DNA of 64,000 nucleotides from Congeria kusceri (Eukaryota; Mollusca; Bivalvia; Myida; Dreissenidae): contig CM051025.1 in assembly GCA_027627225.1 (NCBI GenBank), positions 74,219,974 through 74,283,973 on the forward strand, read 5' to 3'. Both the position numbers and the translations under genes were made by a program. Under the pieces are notes generated by a model. That model made no database searches and was not told the DNA's origin. It saw nothing but the letters and a program-made list of their open reading frames with translations. Positions within the stretch are counted from its first letter, which is position 1; each line of letters starts with the position of its first letter. Positions 11,849-24,094 of the stretch are shown in pieces.

Positions 11849-13765
11849 TGTTTAATAGTCAAAGGCTTTTTTTCGTTTTTGCCAATAAAACTTGATAACA
11901 GAACGGAAAAAAACTTCAATCATTATAACGGTATTATGATAATTTTATATGGCAAGACATTTTGCCAACACAAGTTATCTTCTATAATGAGCTTGTACAA
12001 GTATACTATTTGAAACATTTTGTTAAAGGGCAATCTATACACCAGAGATCTAAATTTAATATCTATTTAATTTAATATAATAATATACTGATATAAAATA
12101 GAGGTACATTCATAACCCAGTACATTAAAACGATATTGTTAGAACGAGGACAAATCATACAAAATGAATAAACAATCTATGCAGTCAAAGGCTATAAAAG
12201 CACATAAAGTAATCTCAACGGTATATACATGTGTTAATATAAATCTATGCAGCCAACGGCTACAAACGCAAGTTAAGTGTTTCCGACGGTATATACATAT
12301 GTTTATGTCTTTAATATGTCTGTAATATAATAAGATATTTATTGTCGACAAAGGTGTTTTCTCTAAAATGAATTGTGAATGATAAATCGATTAGCGGCCC
12401 ATCTATATAGCATTTTCTTGTGGCTTTCTGAATAGGGATGAATGCCAATAAAATCATGACAATATTGAATAGTGACCTAAGATTCAAGGAAATAATGAAA
12501 TATCCCAGACAATGCTTTTTCATCAGCTGGGCATGCGTTTATCTATAAAATATTGTAAACATAAAATCGGAATATTTTTTTCAAACAATCTACGGTTTCA
12601 TTTATTTTCTATAAACTAGTGTTTCTTTGTAAATGTGTGTTCTTTTTGTATATTATAATTTAATCTTTATTGAAATTATTTGCGATTGAAAAACGATCTT
12701 TTGACAATAACGAAAGGCCTCTTTCTGCAATCTATTTTATAGGAAAGACGACCGACTGACGTTTCTAGCGTTAATAACAATATGCCTACTTCGGAATACT
12801 TATGGGTATGTATACTGTTAATGTTTGTGATTTTAATTGGGAGAAATGAAGTGATCGGTTCACGCGTCTGAAATAAATATTTATTTATACTATGTCAAGT
12901 CTCTCTATATATGCACTTTAATGATATAACAACCAATATAAAGATATATTATATTTATTACCTCAATGTAGCATTGGTGTTAAAAGGTTATATGATTTTA
13001 GTTATTATGCTAATACTGAGGGGTGAAATGCCGTTGTCACTTGTAGTATAGAAAATGAATCAAGCCGGGATTACTGAGGATGGATAATATTCTCATAGCA
13101 GATTAACTTAACAGAAAATGTTATATTGCATAGACTGATTTAAACGGGGACGTTGGCGGCGTAAACCCCCTCACATAGTGTCCAACATGCGAGTTTGTAA
13201 ACGTCACAATATCTTAAACATAAGCATTTCGTTGCCTATGACGTGTTTGTCAATCAAATTATTGCAACTGTCAAACCCGTTCTGCGGATTACGTTAAATG
13301 TTCCTTTTTGACGATATTTATCCTAACATGTAAGTGAGAGACCAACAGCAGTTGGTTGTCAGTTACTTAATATGTCTACCTCCTCTAACACAAAATCCTG
13401 TACCAGCGCCTTTATTTAGTGCCAACATCCAACTTCTTAAAACTTTGAGCAGACTTTTGTGGAAAGTACATGGACATTTTTAGTGTGTGATCGGAGAAAT
13501 TATTAAAATATTGATTTTGGAGTAGATTATACAATTATATGGAAAAAACGAAGTCTTTAGCAATATCCGACTAACTTCTAAAGTGATCGGCGTACGTACG
13601 CTGTCAATATGAAAGAACGTCCTTTATTTTAAGTCAGTTGATCAAATGCCAAGACAACACCATACACACACAGTACGTAAACCACGAAACAAACACAAAA
13701 CTCAAACGCTAGACGAGTTTATTGACAAACTTATTATCTATAGGATTGACAGAAACGCACTGCTC
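11849..13765. other. No gene recognised; may contain upstream introns of the cystine-knot gene
   Basis: AT-rich. Two related lines near 12178-12310 (atctatgcagcca...tatatacat) form an imperfect ~65-bp repeat. No exon was identified. Confidence 0.4.
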
Positions 13766-13925
13766 CTAAATACACCGTGTGCGCGCCTACACCGTGTGTG
13801 TGCCACTATTTCAGATGGTGCTGTGTATACTGCTGTACATCAAAGATACTGCATCTAAATACACATTGTGTGTGTTCTGTCACTGTTTCAGATGGTGCTG
13901 TGTGTACTGCTGTACATCAAAGAGA
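13766..13925 (+). repeat. Tandem duplication of a splice acceptor plus exon start
   Basis: Two copies of a unit of about 80-90 bp: ctaaatacac, a GT-rich run, a pyrimidine-rich tract, then tttcag and atggtgctgtgt(a/g)tactg through acatcaaaga. The copies place AG acceptors at 13814 and 13891. Only the second leads into an exon with an in-frame donor (13992/13993). The first diverges after catcaaaga. Confidence 0.8.
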
Positions 13926-15329
13926 CACTGGAGATGCACACCATCGGTCCCAAAGATTCTTCCATTCTGGCAGAGGTGATGCGGGAAGACAGGTATTGAC
14001 CACTACAATCTACTTTACTCACAAAAATCTCGCCGTTATTTTTTTCTAAGCATAACATAATATACACTGTACAGCACTTTTAACCCGAAACCTACAAAAT
14101 TCGTATTAAAATGGTTTATTTTCAAGAAAATGATACCAAATTTGGACAGCGATATATAGAGCGATATATTTAATAATATAGGTGTCAGCATGTAAAATTT
14201 CAATGCACTTCATATACAATTTATGAAAAACCAAACAAATTAAAACAATCAGTCGAACATCAAAAATCGCAAAATGCTGCGATGATAATCATTACCAATA
14301 TTGAACTATTGCATAGTGTTTGAACGTTCAGTTTAAGGTTTCAGATGTTTCTGGTTTAGTGTGTGTATACGTTCCTGCTTCTAAGAACGTGATTTTAAGC
14401 TCTACTTTCAATAGAGTACATAACAGGTTTAGATAACGTCGTGCCATGTGGAACAGTCAGTATAGCTAGCTTTATCGCTTGCTTTTGATAACCGTCGAAG
14501 CATTTTGACACGGTCATTGTATCTGTTAATTAATAAATCCGCGTCAAATTCAAGTCTGAATAATGTACTTCAGTGTGGTATTGATATAAGTAACAATGCA
14601 CTTAAAAAACCCAACAGTTATTGCTTAACTCTTTAATATGTAAAAACAATATCATGATATCTTCGGGAATATTTATATATTAAGCTTACAAAAATGGTTT
14701 TCTCTATTACCGTGTTCGATGTCTTTGTTTTTCACAATTTACATTTACCTTTACAAGGTTAAGTGGTAATAACGAAGTTGTGCTTTGAATTCAGACAATT
14801 TAAAATGTTATTATCATTAATTAAAAAAAATGCACTCGCTTTTGTCGAAAACTGTATGCCAATAGTTATATACACATAACTGCAATTTTTTTTTCTTCTG
14901 TATTTCAGTTACTCATCTCGCCACAAGAGACCCTCCGTAATGGATCTGCTAAATGCCGACATTCCCCGCGACTGCTGCCCCACCGTTACTCGTGCCATCG
15001 CCCCGCTAGGGGGCGTCTCAAAAGAAGGGACCCTACTACAACTATTTAGAGACCCACATACCATTCAAAAATTTTATGAGACATCGTGTGCTCCGAACGT
15101 TGAAAACCAACCCTGTAACTTCATTGACCCTTCTCAGTGGGTATCTAAATGTAGACAGAAATACACGTTTACATACGCTATTGTAAAGGATTTTAACCTT
15201 ACGGAACCGTATAGGATAGATTATATGCGGATAAAATCTGGATGTTCATGCTCGGTTTATGAAAATAGTCGTGAAATTGCAGATCAACTCGTTTCGGAAA
15301 TGACGCAAGAAAATTTTGTAAAACGTTAA
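13892..15329 (+). CDS. Neurotrophin/Spaetzle-like secreted cystine-knot ligand, two 3' exons
   Basis: Exons 13892-13992 and 14909-15329 (stop TAA) are joined by a GT/AG intron (donor ggtattg at 13993, acceptor tatttcag at 14908). They give 173 residues in frame. Residues 38-41 are RHKR, a furin-type site separating prodomain from mature ligand. The mature part has Cys at 56, 57, 94, 103, 115, 146 and 148. The pattern FYETSC, PC-x-FID-x2-QW-x2-KC, YTFTYA and DYMRIKSGCSC matches the neurotrophin knot: gap 103-115 equals NGF C68-C80, and 146-148 equals C108-C110. Cys56/57 supplies the first knot Cys plus one extra. NLT at 130 is a possible glycosylation site. A 25-residue tail follows the last Cys. 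The family acts as extracellular ligand for Trk/p75- or Toll-type receptors; which one applies here is not shown. The signal-peptide exon was not found. An ATG sits exactly at the exon start but need not be the initiator. Confidence 0.8.
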
Positions 15330-15330
15330 C

Positions 15331-15336
15331 AATAAA
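15331..15336 (+). terminator. Polyadenylation signal of the cystine-knot ligand gene
   Basis: AATAAA begins one base after the stop codon. That would give a very short 3' UTR; further AATAAA-like signals occur within 100 bases. Confidence 0.4.
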
Positions 15337-15384
15337 TTGGAATTACAACAGACGACACACTTTTCGTACAATGTAATCAAAAAA

Positions 15385-15560
15385 ATAAAAGAAATCAAAA
15401 AATAAATAAAAATAATAATAATAGTAATTTGATTAATAATGATTTTAATAATGTAACAATTATGAACATGATAATGATGATGATAGTGATTTCGCAAATG
15501 ATGATGATGATTACGCTGATTATGATGATGAAGATGATTATGAAGATGAACCAATATTTA
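15385..15560. repeat. Degenerate (GAT/AAT)n trinucleotide repeat
   Basis: Long imperfect run of aataat, gatgat and atgatgaa units just 3' of the ligand gene. The His-rich and Met-rich frames across it are repeat artefacts. Confidence 0.85.
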
Positions 15561-18500
15561 TACGTATATTTCCTTTTCTTGTGTGTTTGTGCAGAATACT
15601 TAATGAGAATTACATGACCATATTATATAAAATAAATCTATTTAAATATGGTTTGCAACAGGAAGGTTGCTTACGTGTATATTACTTTTCTGCCTATTTG
15701 ATTTTCAATACGTGTACCAGTATTTTTTCTGGTGATATCAAGAATTTAGATCTATTAGGCATGAAGTATAAAGCTCGTACTTATAAAGTGTGTATTTTAA
15801 TATACTTTTTTTTTCTTAGATATATGTGACAAAGTTATAAACCGACTAATAAACATTAAACAAGTGTGGCGTACAATAAGGTTATATTTTCGATAGACTG
15901 ATGTATGCAGTATGTGCATGATTCGGCATTTCTTGTGCAAAAATCCTTTCTAAATTATGTTATTGTTATTTCAAATATATTTTCGCAGCCTACGAGTGAC
16001 TTGCGTTTTCATTGCCTGATCATGTTCATCCCATTGATATCCATTCGGATTAATGATCAATGAAGTATCATGTTTGCAAACATTCCCAATTGTTAATATA
16101 ATTATTACTGTTGATGCCATTTACAATTTGAGAAACACAACAATAAACAAATGAAACTACAAACATGCAAAATATGAACTGCACTATACCAATAGTTTAT
16201 GTAGTTATTCTATTTTCTAGCAAACGTTGAAAGTCTAATAACGTTTCAATATATTCAATCACTAGTTGACCGGCTATTTTTATCATTAATAAACGCTACC
16301 AATACTACTGTTTTTGGTGCAAAAACATGCGGATGACAGTGACTAAATGCTTATACTTTTATTACTACGCGTTTCGTTAATTCATCATATTACCAGTACA
16401 CGTAGAGAATTAGCAAGTCGTGATGTTATAATGACAGGAATGTATATAGTGATAATTCTTAATGATCTTGATCTGGACATTGCCGATTAACCAGTGCAGA
16501 GGTCGCACATGTTTTTCGCTGCATGTACACTCAAGATGCATGACTGTTTCTATATATATCAATTATGTGCTCATCGGCTGCCCAGTTGGTGCCAGCTTAT
16601 TTCAGAAGTATGATGAGTTTATGTAAAAGTGGACGAATAAAACTCAACATTTTGCTATCATGGAAAAAAAACTCGTCTTAATCATTATTAACCTACTTGT
16701 ACCACACTTGCAACATTTCAGGTCGATCAGCTTAGTAGAAATGCTTCAAAAACGCATTTGAGTATAACACATAATAAGCCATCTGGCTTGCGTTTTCAGT
16801 AATTGGATTGTATGGGGATCGGAAGCTAACATTCTTACCTAAATCATATAAACCAGTCAAATTACCAGTTCATTTAGCCTTATTTTAATGCAATGGACAT
16901 CAATAATGTATAAAACGTACAATATTTTGTTTATAACATGATTCGATGTGCTTTGAGATGCAAAAGGTGAGTTTCCATCCAGTTTTTTGTTCATTTTTTT
17001 TACCCGAACAAAAAACAGGTTTCGCATAAAAAATCGTAGAAAACATGTCAATTATGATAATTATCATATGTTTTCAAGGGAAAAGTAATAAGATCAATAA
17101 AAGAACACAGTTACATTGTGATTTTATGTAAAGTGAACCCTAAAGGGCCGGTCCCTGGCTTTCTCAAAGGTTATATACCAGTAATTCTAATTCCCATAGG
17201 TCCCATTATAAAACGGCGAACTTTCTAAGCATTTCTCTAGCATTTCCTTTATTTCAGATTGTGCAAGCATGGTATCAATATAAAAATGAATCTTTCTTCT
17301 TCAAAAAATGCAATAAAAAGATATGTCATGTTGCTTCTAAGAAAATGCATCTCGCCTGAATACAGACACTGGCAGAAAACACGGTTTCAGCAGTCATGTC
17401 GACAAAAGCCCCAAACCACATTTAACACACCCCAAAAGTTCACCTTTCAAGTTAGCCTCCAATGAAATACACCAAACTGTTCCAGACACACATTGGATAT
17501 AAGAAATAACCACAGAAGGTATATCTAAGATTGCTAAATGGCTTTTATACCATAAGGGTAAACGAACTCTTTAGTAATAGCCACTACTTTCGAAAAAACC
17601 ACGGAAGGATACACAATGATTTACTGGTATCTAACCTTAAGAATCGTCAGCAATAGGTCGTCTGCCAAGCTGCCCGCAGTGGTTACTTCCCCATTTGTAC
17701 TCGTCTCAGTTACCACTGCCAACACGAGTTAAAAACGTACAGATTTGGAAGTTTTCAGGGGAGACGATTATAAAAATATTGAAGATTTGTTTTTTTTACA
17801 AAATTTTAATTACATCATTATCAATTTATAACTATGATACAGACATGTTGCATCATTGGCCCAGGTATATATACTACGAGTAAAAATTTTGGAGTTCAAA
17901 TGTCGCCAGTTTTTGCTATCTTTTCAGTGATTTTCAACATCAATTTGCAACTTTCCTGCAAATGCGAGCACCTCAAACACTGCATGCCTGTCTGCGTAAC
18001 TTACCATATACTTGCTTGCAGCTGGGCAAACTCAACATTCAGATTTTCCAATAAATTCCAATGTATGTACGCCCTTTTAAATATCCTGCCAAAATAGCGT
18101 TCAGAGCTAGGAATCCTCATGTACAAATTTTATGTGCAAGGTGGCTCAACACATACACTGGCTTTACATAGGGCATATTTTCTAATTCACGAAGCATGCA
18201 ATTCAAAACTCCAGCCCTTAAATCTGATACGTACAACTTCTAAAACACTCAACATGCTGCTCAGTTTCACTGTATCCCTATTTATTAGAATTGTCTTCCT
18301 TGCCAATTCGAAGTTTTGGATGAAACTGTAAAGTCTATGAGCGGAGGTTGGTCGTATGCCTACTGAAAACAATTGCGTAGATGTGGTTGTATTAGTTTAC
18401 CGAATGTAATTGCGTCCAAAGCGTTAAAAGAATAAGCCGGTGTTTAATTATAATGAGTAACAACTTTGGTTCTAAAGTGTTTGTGTTGATTATGTACAGA

Positions 18501-21414
18501 TACTTCTTTCGCTGTTTTCAAAAGAGACATTACTATATAAAAAAAATAAACTGGACAATGGTAAGACATGAAAACCACTTTGTATGTATAAAAAGAGCAA
18601 CATGATTATTTGTTTAGCGCCTATTCGCTTACGAAGTAGCTATATTTACAATCCTCCAAAATGTATTAATGTTTCATAATTATGATATTTTACATATAAA
18701 TGTCACGTTAACTATGTATTATTATTTTGTCATGACAATGATAAACTAAAAGAGTTCATGACGTCCTTTCTGATTCTTCAGTGATAAAACCACTTAAGAC
18801 CAGACAAGAACCAGATGTTTGAATGTCAATATTTTAATAAAATGTGTTCCCGATTTAGTTTGTTATGTGTTTTAGTTTGTTATGTGTTTCTGGCTACAGA
18901 ATGTCTGCTGTGTGTATTTTAACATTATAAAGTTTTGTCACTATCTATTTGCCCTTTATTGTCATGCGTGCAAAAAATAATAAAAATGGAATGCCGATAT
19001 TTAAAAAAAAACACTGAAACTGTTACATTTGATGAAACGCCTACTTCTGTATAAATATTTTCAGTGGCGATTTACAATATACACGAAAGTGAAATACATA
19101 GAAGATAACCTGTATACATTAAATACTTGTTGCATATAAAACATTAATTGCAATAAATAAAACAATAAAAACATACTTAGTTTTGAAGTTGTTGTGGTTG
19201 CAAACCACTCTAAACGTATAGTGCAGTTTCTATGTATATGTGAGCATGAACAAAATAAATAAATAAAAAAAATATCAAAAGACAAAATGACATAACATTA
19301 GCTTCTTTTGAGGCAGAACTTGAAATAGCTCAGTGCTAATGTATTTATTTACAGGTTGGTAAAGCTGATAACATTATCACATTTTAAAAGTCTCGGCGGT
19401 CTGCTGCATACACGTGTCATGTTTTTAAAATGGTAAACAAATATTGCTTGGTGTATAGTTATCAACCAACAACTTGTACTTTAGTAGTACAATAAGTGAC
19501 AAAATCTTATAATTTATTGCCTTATATGTTTCAAATTTTTAAACTTGGGATAAAAAATAACTACAATTATTGAATTCCAGCGTAGTAATTTAAACCTGTT
19601 AAAGTAATATTTTGCATTACTTTAAAATGCATCATAAGTCGTGAATATCATTTGATATTTTCACAACCCAGTTTGACTTTTGTGTCGGTGTATCACATAC
19701 AAGTAACAGGTTCCTGTGTTAAACACTGCAGTTGTTGATTAATATAATAAAACCCATCGTTTTTTCTTATTATGACAACCACTGTATTTGTCGATCTCGA
19801 TTTGTGAACAACCACAATTGATAATAATTGATTGACCTTTTCAACATGGGATTGGATGTGACAGTGGTATTTCAATGCACAAAGGGTGTCACATTTCTGT
19901 TCAGCTCGAACTTCTTTTTCAATCGCTTCGGTTGTAAATTAAGATTATTCTCGGTCAGTGTTATTATAGATTATCAAATGAATGATAAGTGTTGCGAAAT
20001 TTTCTTTCTGGTGGGCAGCCCCGAAATTAAAAAATACCTTGCTGTTTGGGTGTACATGTGTGAAATAGCAGTGTCATCATTTTGTATAATAGTAGTATAC
20101 ATTTAATGTTATATTAAATAGTAAAATTACATCTTATTATTATATTTGCTGAATTTTGTCCTGATGACGGCAATGTGTTCAATGAATACACATATTCACA
20201 TGACCTTTGACTGTACTATAATTGCGGAAACCAAACTTCTTAAGATATATTTCCAATACAATCTACTGCATGGTTACTTTCCTGCGCGTAATAATTACAA
20301 TTAGCAATGTTTTCCGGCTGGATCTTCCATGGTGACATGACAATAGTTTTAGAGGTGTACTCGGTGAAGGCTGGATTTGCAATGGAGATATGCAGAGTAC
20401 GCTAGTTTTTATACAATACGATATACCACAACTTTGTGCTGGTCAAATTTGTGAAGTTTCGTCAAATTCCAGCCAGTGGTTATGGAAAACACAAATTCAG
20501 ACATTAATCCATCCGCGCCTATATAATGAATGGGAAAAACATCATATTACATAGTAAAAATGGAAGAAGTTTGTCGTAATAGACTTTTCCAGTTTTAGCC
20601 AATAAACACTCTAGTTCCTCCTATTATAATAAACACTGTGCAATCAGTGATACCAGAATAACAAATATTTCACATTTTGATCAATGTTCTGCGGTACACT
20701 TTTGTTCATCTTTAACTAAAACACATTTTACAAACTAGCAGTCACTTGGTTTGCTGGTTTTTTATACCATGTCTTCCGATGAAAAGAAACCGTCAGGTAA
20801 CATTCCAAATAATGAAGTCAGTTTTTTAAACTTGACACGGGTCTATCCACTGTGGTTTTGAAATTGTAAAGTGTACTTTTGAAACAGGTGCTCGAGGTCA
20901 TTTGTGGCATGATTGTAAATCGTAAAACTGAATTTTTATCGAATCTTCGTATCTTCCCATATATACAGACAACATAAACACAAAAACACATTACTGTTGA
21001 TCAAGAATAGCAAAACTGTAGCTATCAAATGTATGCTAAAGGCATTTTATGTACATGTTAAAACTCAGATTGAAAAACATTGATTTCTGAAGTATTGTTA
21101 GATACAAAACTACATTGATCTAATGCAAAACTGGTTTGGGACTTGATTTGAAGTATGTATAATCCAAACGAAATCACAATTTGCAGTAATATGAACGTGT
21201 AACATCCAACACAGGTTGTTAATTTTGTTGTTTGGCAGTAGGAGTAATCTTTCAAAAAGTGCAGTAATTCACCGTACTTATACATACAACTAGATCACGT
21301 TGCAATTGCGGCAATTTTAAATATTTACTCAAGACAATTATATTTTCATAAAATTTGATATAAGAAATATTGTTAGCTAATATAAAAGTATTTACGAAAC
21401 ATATAAAAGCATCC
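15561..21414. other. No gene recognised (about 5.9 kb)
   Basis: AT-rich with only short frames. The plus frame at 17259-17465 follows an acceptor-like tttcag (about 17258) but shows no known domain and no donor-supported partner. Nothing else could be supported. Confidence 0.45.
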
Positions 21415-22640
21415 ATCGGTGACAATGTTAAACACATGTGTTCTGAAAAGCTAAAAGTCAAATATAATTCAGAAATATTTGTAGTACATATGTCATTTAT
21501 ACAATGTATATTGGTCTGTAAAATATAAAATCGAGACTAATTTCATTATCCTAGAAGAGAAATCCCCTCTATAGAGATGCCTATAATTTACATAGATCCA
21601 TAAAAAGCTCAAGTAACTCCCTCCATTGATCATATTCATTGACACATTCGATGTCGCTGTAAAAAAAAATCGCAGCTAGCATAACGGTAGTGTTAATTGT
21701 TATAATTAGATAAAGTACATTGTGCTTGTGGGCGTTTTATACGATCGGGTTTGATTGAATGGCAATCTGACATTTAAAATTGTAAATGATTCGTTTCCGG
21801 AAAATAAAGTCGTTATCTGACATGTTTGTGTACCGAACATAAATCAAGCGTAGTGTGTATTTGTCAAACAGCAGGATGCATTTGGGTGGGACACAATACA
21901 GAAGGCTGTTTAACAATTCGATTTATTATTTGTATCATTTCATTACATGGCACAAATTTATAACTCATGAGATTTGGATATTATTTTGTTACTAACAATT
22001 ATTTACTCAAATTTAGTGTAAACAGTGTATTCCAATGATGCATGATTCAATAACATGTTTTGATCTTGAAGACTTTAATATCGTCTGATGTAGTATAAAA
22101 CGCCTACGAATGATCAAATTATGAAACGCAAGCATATTTATCTTATTAATAGTATTATAAAATATAAGAATCTCTACTACCCTATTACCGATGGAGCTGT
22201 CGTTTTATGGTAATGTATATAATGATTAGAGATAAACTTTTTTTTTCCACAATACTTTAATTTACAAAATGGGCATTGATTAATATATTGCGTATATTAC
22301 CTAATACGGGCACCCTTATTTTGAAATGTTTGGTAATATATTTAAAGAAACAAATAGACAAACAGTTTTAGAAACAAGTTCAATAAAAATTGAATGTATT
22401 TCTTTAAAATACAATTTGGCTAAAATCCGCAAAGAATGTTCAGCAATCCAAAAGCCACATCCTACCTTCACCGAAACCCAAACAAAGGCATAACTACGTA
22501 TAAGTTTGAATATCAAAAACTTTTCAGGCGTTCAGGTAAGAACACATTAACACATCTCCGCGGCACAACAGTTTAGCAGGTATTTCATGCTTACCAAGGC
22601 ATCAAAGCTTAATTGATGATTAGATCCTTGTTCCCTAGAT
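21415..22640 (+). repeat. Dispersed repeat family, copy 1
   Basis: Homologous along its length to 34475-35700. Shared blocks include ggtgacaatgtt, attgacacattyratgtcgc, agctagcataacg, tttccggaaaata, gtgcttgtgggcgtttta-type text and tttgaaatgtttggtaata. An extra ~200 bp at 21940-22160 is missing from copy 2 and resembles 54720-54960. No long coding frame is conserved between copies. Confidence 0.8.
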
Positions 22641-23952
22641 AAACATTTTTGTTAATCTGTCTGATGATATTTACTTAGCAGGAGTTTATATATGGCCTGA
22701 AGGGTCGACTATGTATAATTTTATTAACGACGATTTGTTTGACCTTTAACAAAGTGATATTTGTTTATTTGAAACTCGAGGAAATGTATTTTAACGGATG
22801 ATTTTTATGCCAGGGTTGGAAGCGGGGATAAAACAGATTATATGTGTAGGATATTGATAGAGTAAGAGGTCTTTCTGCGTAGGAAAGACCTGTCCACGGG
22901 CAGCATGTGAAAACCGAGAACATTTTGCACATAGGGAACCTCATACATTTTCTTAAACAGCTTTCTAAGCTGAATTGATTTGAGCAATAACAAGGGTATG
23001 TCATGTAATATGTAAGAAAGAACTCGACACAACAAAGTTGACTGTTTTATCACCATCTTTTTACCGGCTACTTTCTAGTTGAATGTAATCCGCCTCAGCG
23101 TAAGTGTCATATTGTAGTCTCCAATCTTAAAACATATCCGTGATTTATTAGTGCACACCAATGCTTACCCTGCCAGCATCTCCCTAAAAAAGAATTGCAA
23201 AGCAAGTGTCTTAACCTGAAAACATCTCATCGAGTTAAACTTTTATTTAGAGAGTATAGCCCTACATGACTTATTTATTTAGTGTAATGTGACCCAAAGT
23301 ACAGAATTTTCTGTTGTTAGATTGCCAATAACTATTTCGACAACATTGTTCCGAAACTGTAAAATATAGCTGACATTGTAATGGCAGAGTTTGTTGTCAG
23401 ATTATCTTAGAATCGTCGTTTATCTGTAGTTATGTTTAAGAGAGTCGGTGGTAATAACAGAAACATGCAGGAATGATATGATATTGATCAGCTGGAATAA
23501 ACATACAATTCATAAACTTTTTATTAATACAAACGGATATACTTAAATGCAATATTTTCAGAAAATTTTATTTTATTTAAACGAAATTTTGTCATTAAAT
23601 TGAAGAAAAAAAACAACAACATCGTTTATAGTCTTTTTTTGCTTTGAAATCGTTTTCTTTGTGCTCTTCACTATATCAACGCATCATATTCAATTTAAAT
23701 GGCATTGTACCATTACATTGAAAAAACTCCATCGTTTATAAGTCATTTGTTTTTAATTGAAATTGTTGTTTTTTTCTGCATAGTCATATAAAGGTATTTA
23801 TGTTCATTATAATTATTGTGTATTTTATAAGAGGCAATAGAAATAACGGAAATACGCAAAACTGAACGTCTACGTACGTATATGTGTAAATTTTAAGAAC
23901 CACGTAATTGTTTAATGTACACTTTATTGAACCATATTCTTATCTTGAAAAT
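22641..23952. other. No gene recognised
   Basis: AT-rich. A small perfect inverted repeat (aggtctttc / gaaagacct) lies near 22869-22893. Confidence 0.5.
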
Positions 23953-24094
23953 GTCTTTCTGTGAACAATACAATCCTCGTGCGCGGCTCTATCTTTTTGC
24001 ACGTGGACGGGTCTGATATCTCCGGAAAGACCCGGGTACGTGCACAATGACAGACCCGCGCACAAGGACTGTATTGTTCTCGCAGGTCTTTCCG
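23953..24094. mobile_element. Palindromic MITE, copy 1 (about 140 bp)
   Basis: Imperfect inverted halves: gaacaatacaatcctcgtgc...gcacgtggacgggtct on the left, and agacccgcgcacaaggactg...tattgttc on the right. A second member lies at 61792-61930 in opposite orientation. It directly abuts the broken 5' end of a LINE. Confidence 0.8.

Noticed and set aside
15246..15554. His-rich 102-codon minus-strand frame
   Set aside because: Generated by the (GAT)n repeat and overlaps the ligand exon antisense; no homology.
17259..17465. Possible exon after a tttcag acceptor
   Set aside because: No recognisable domain, no donor-linked partner exon and low-complexity Lys/Gln-rich product.
22868..22893. Inverted repeat aggtctttc / gaaagacct
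   Set aside because: Nine-base arms are close to chance in 64 kb, and no relation to the palindromic MITE could be shown.
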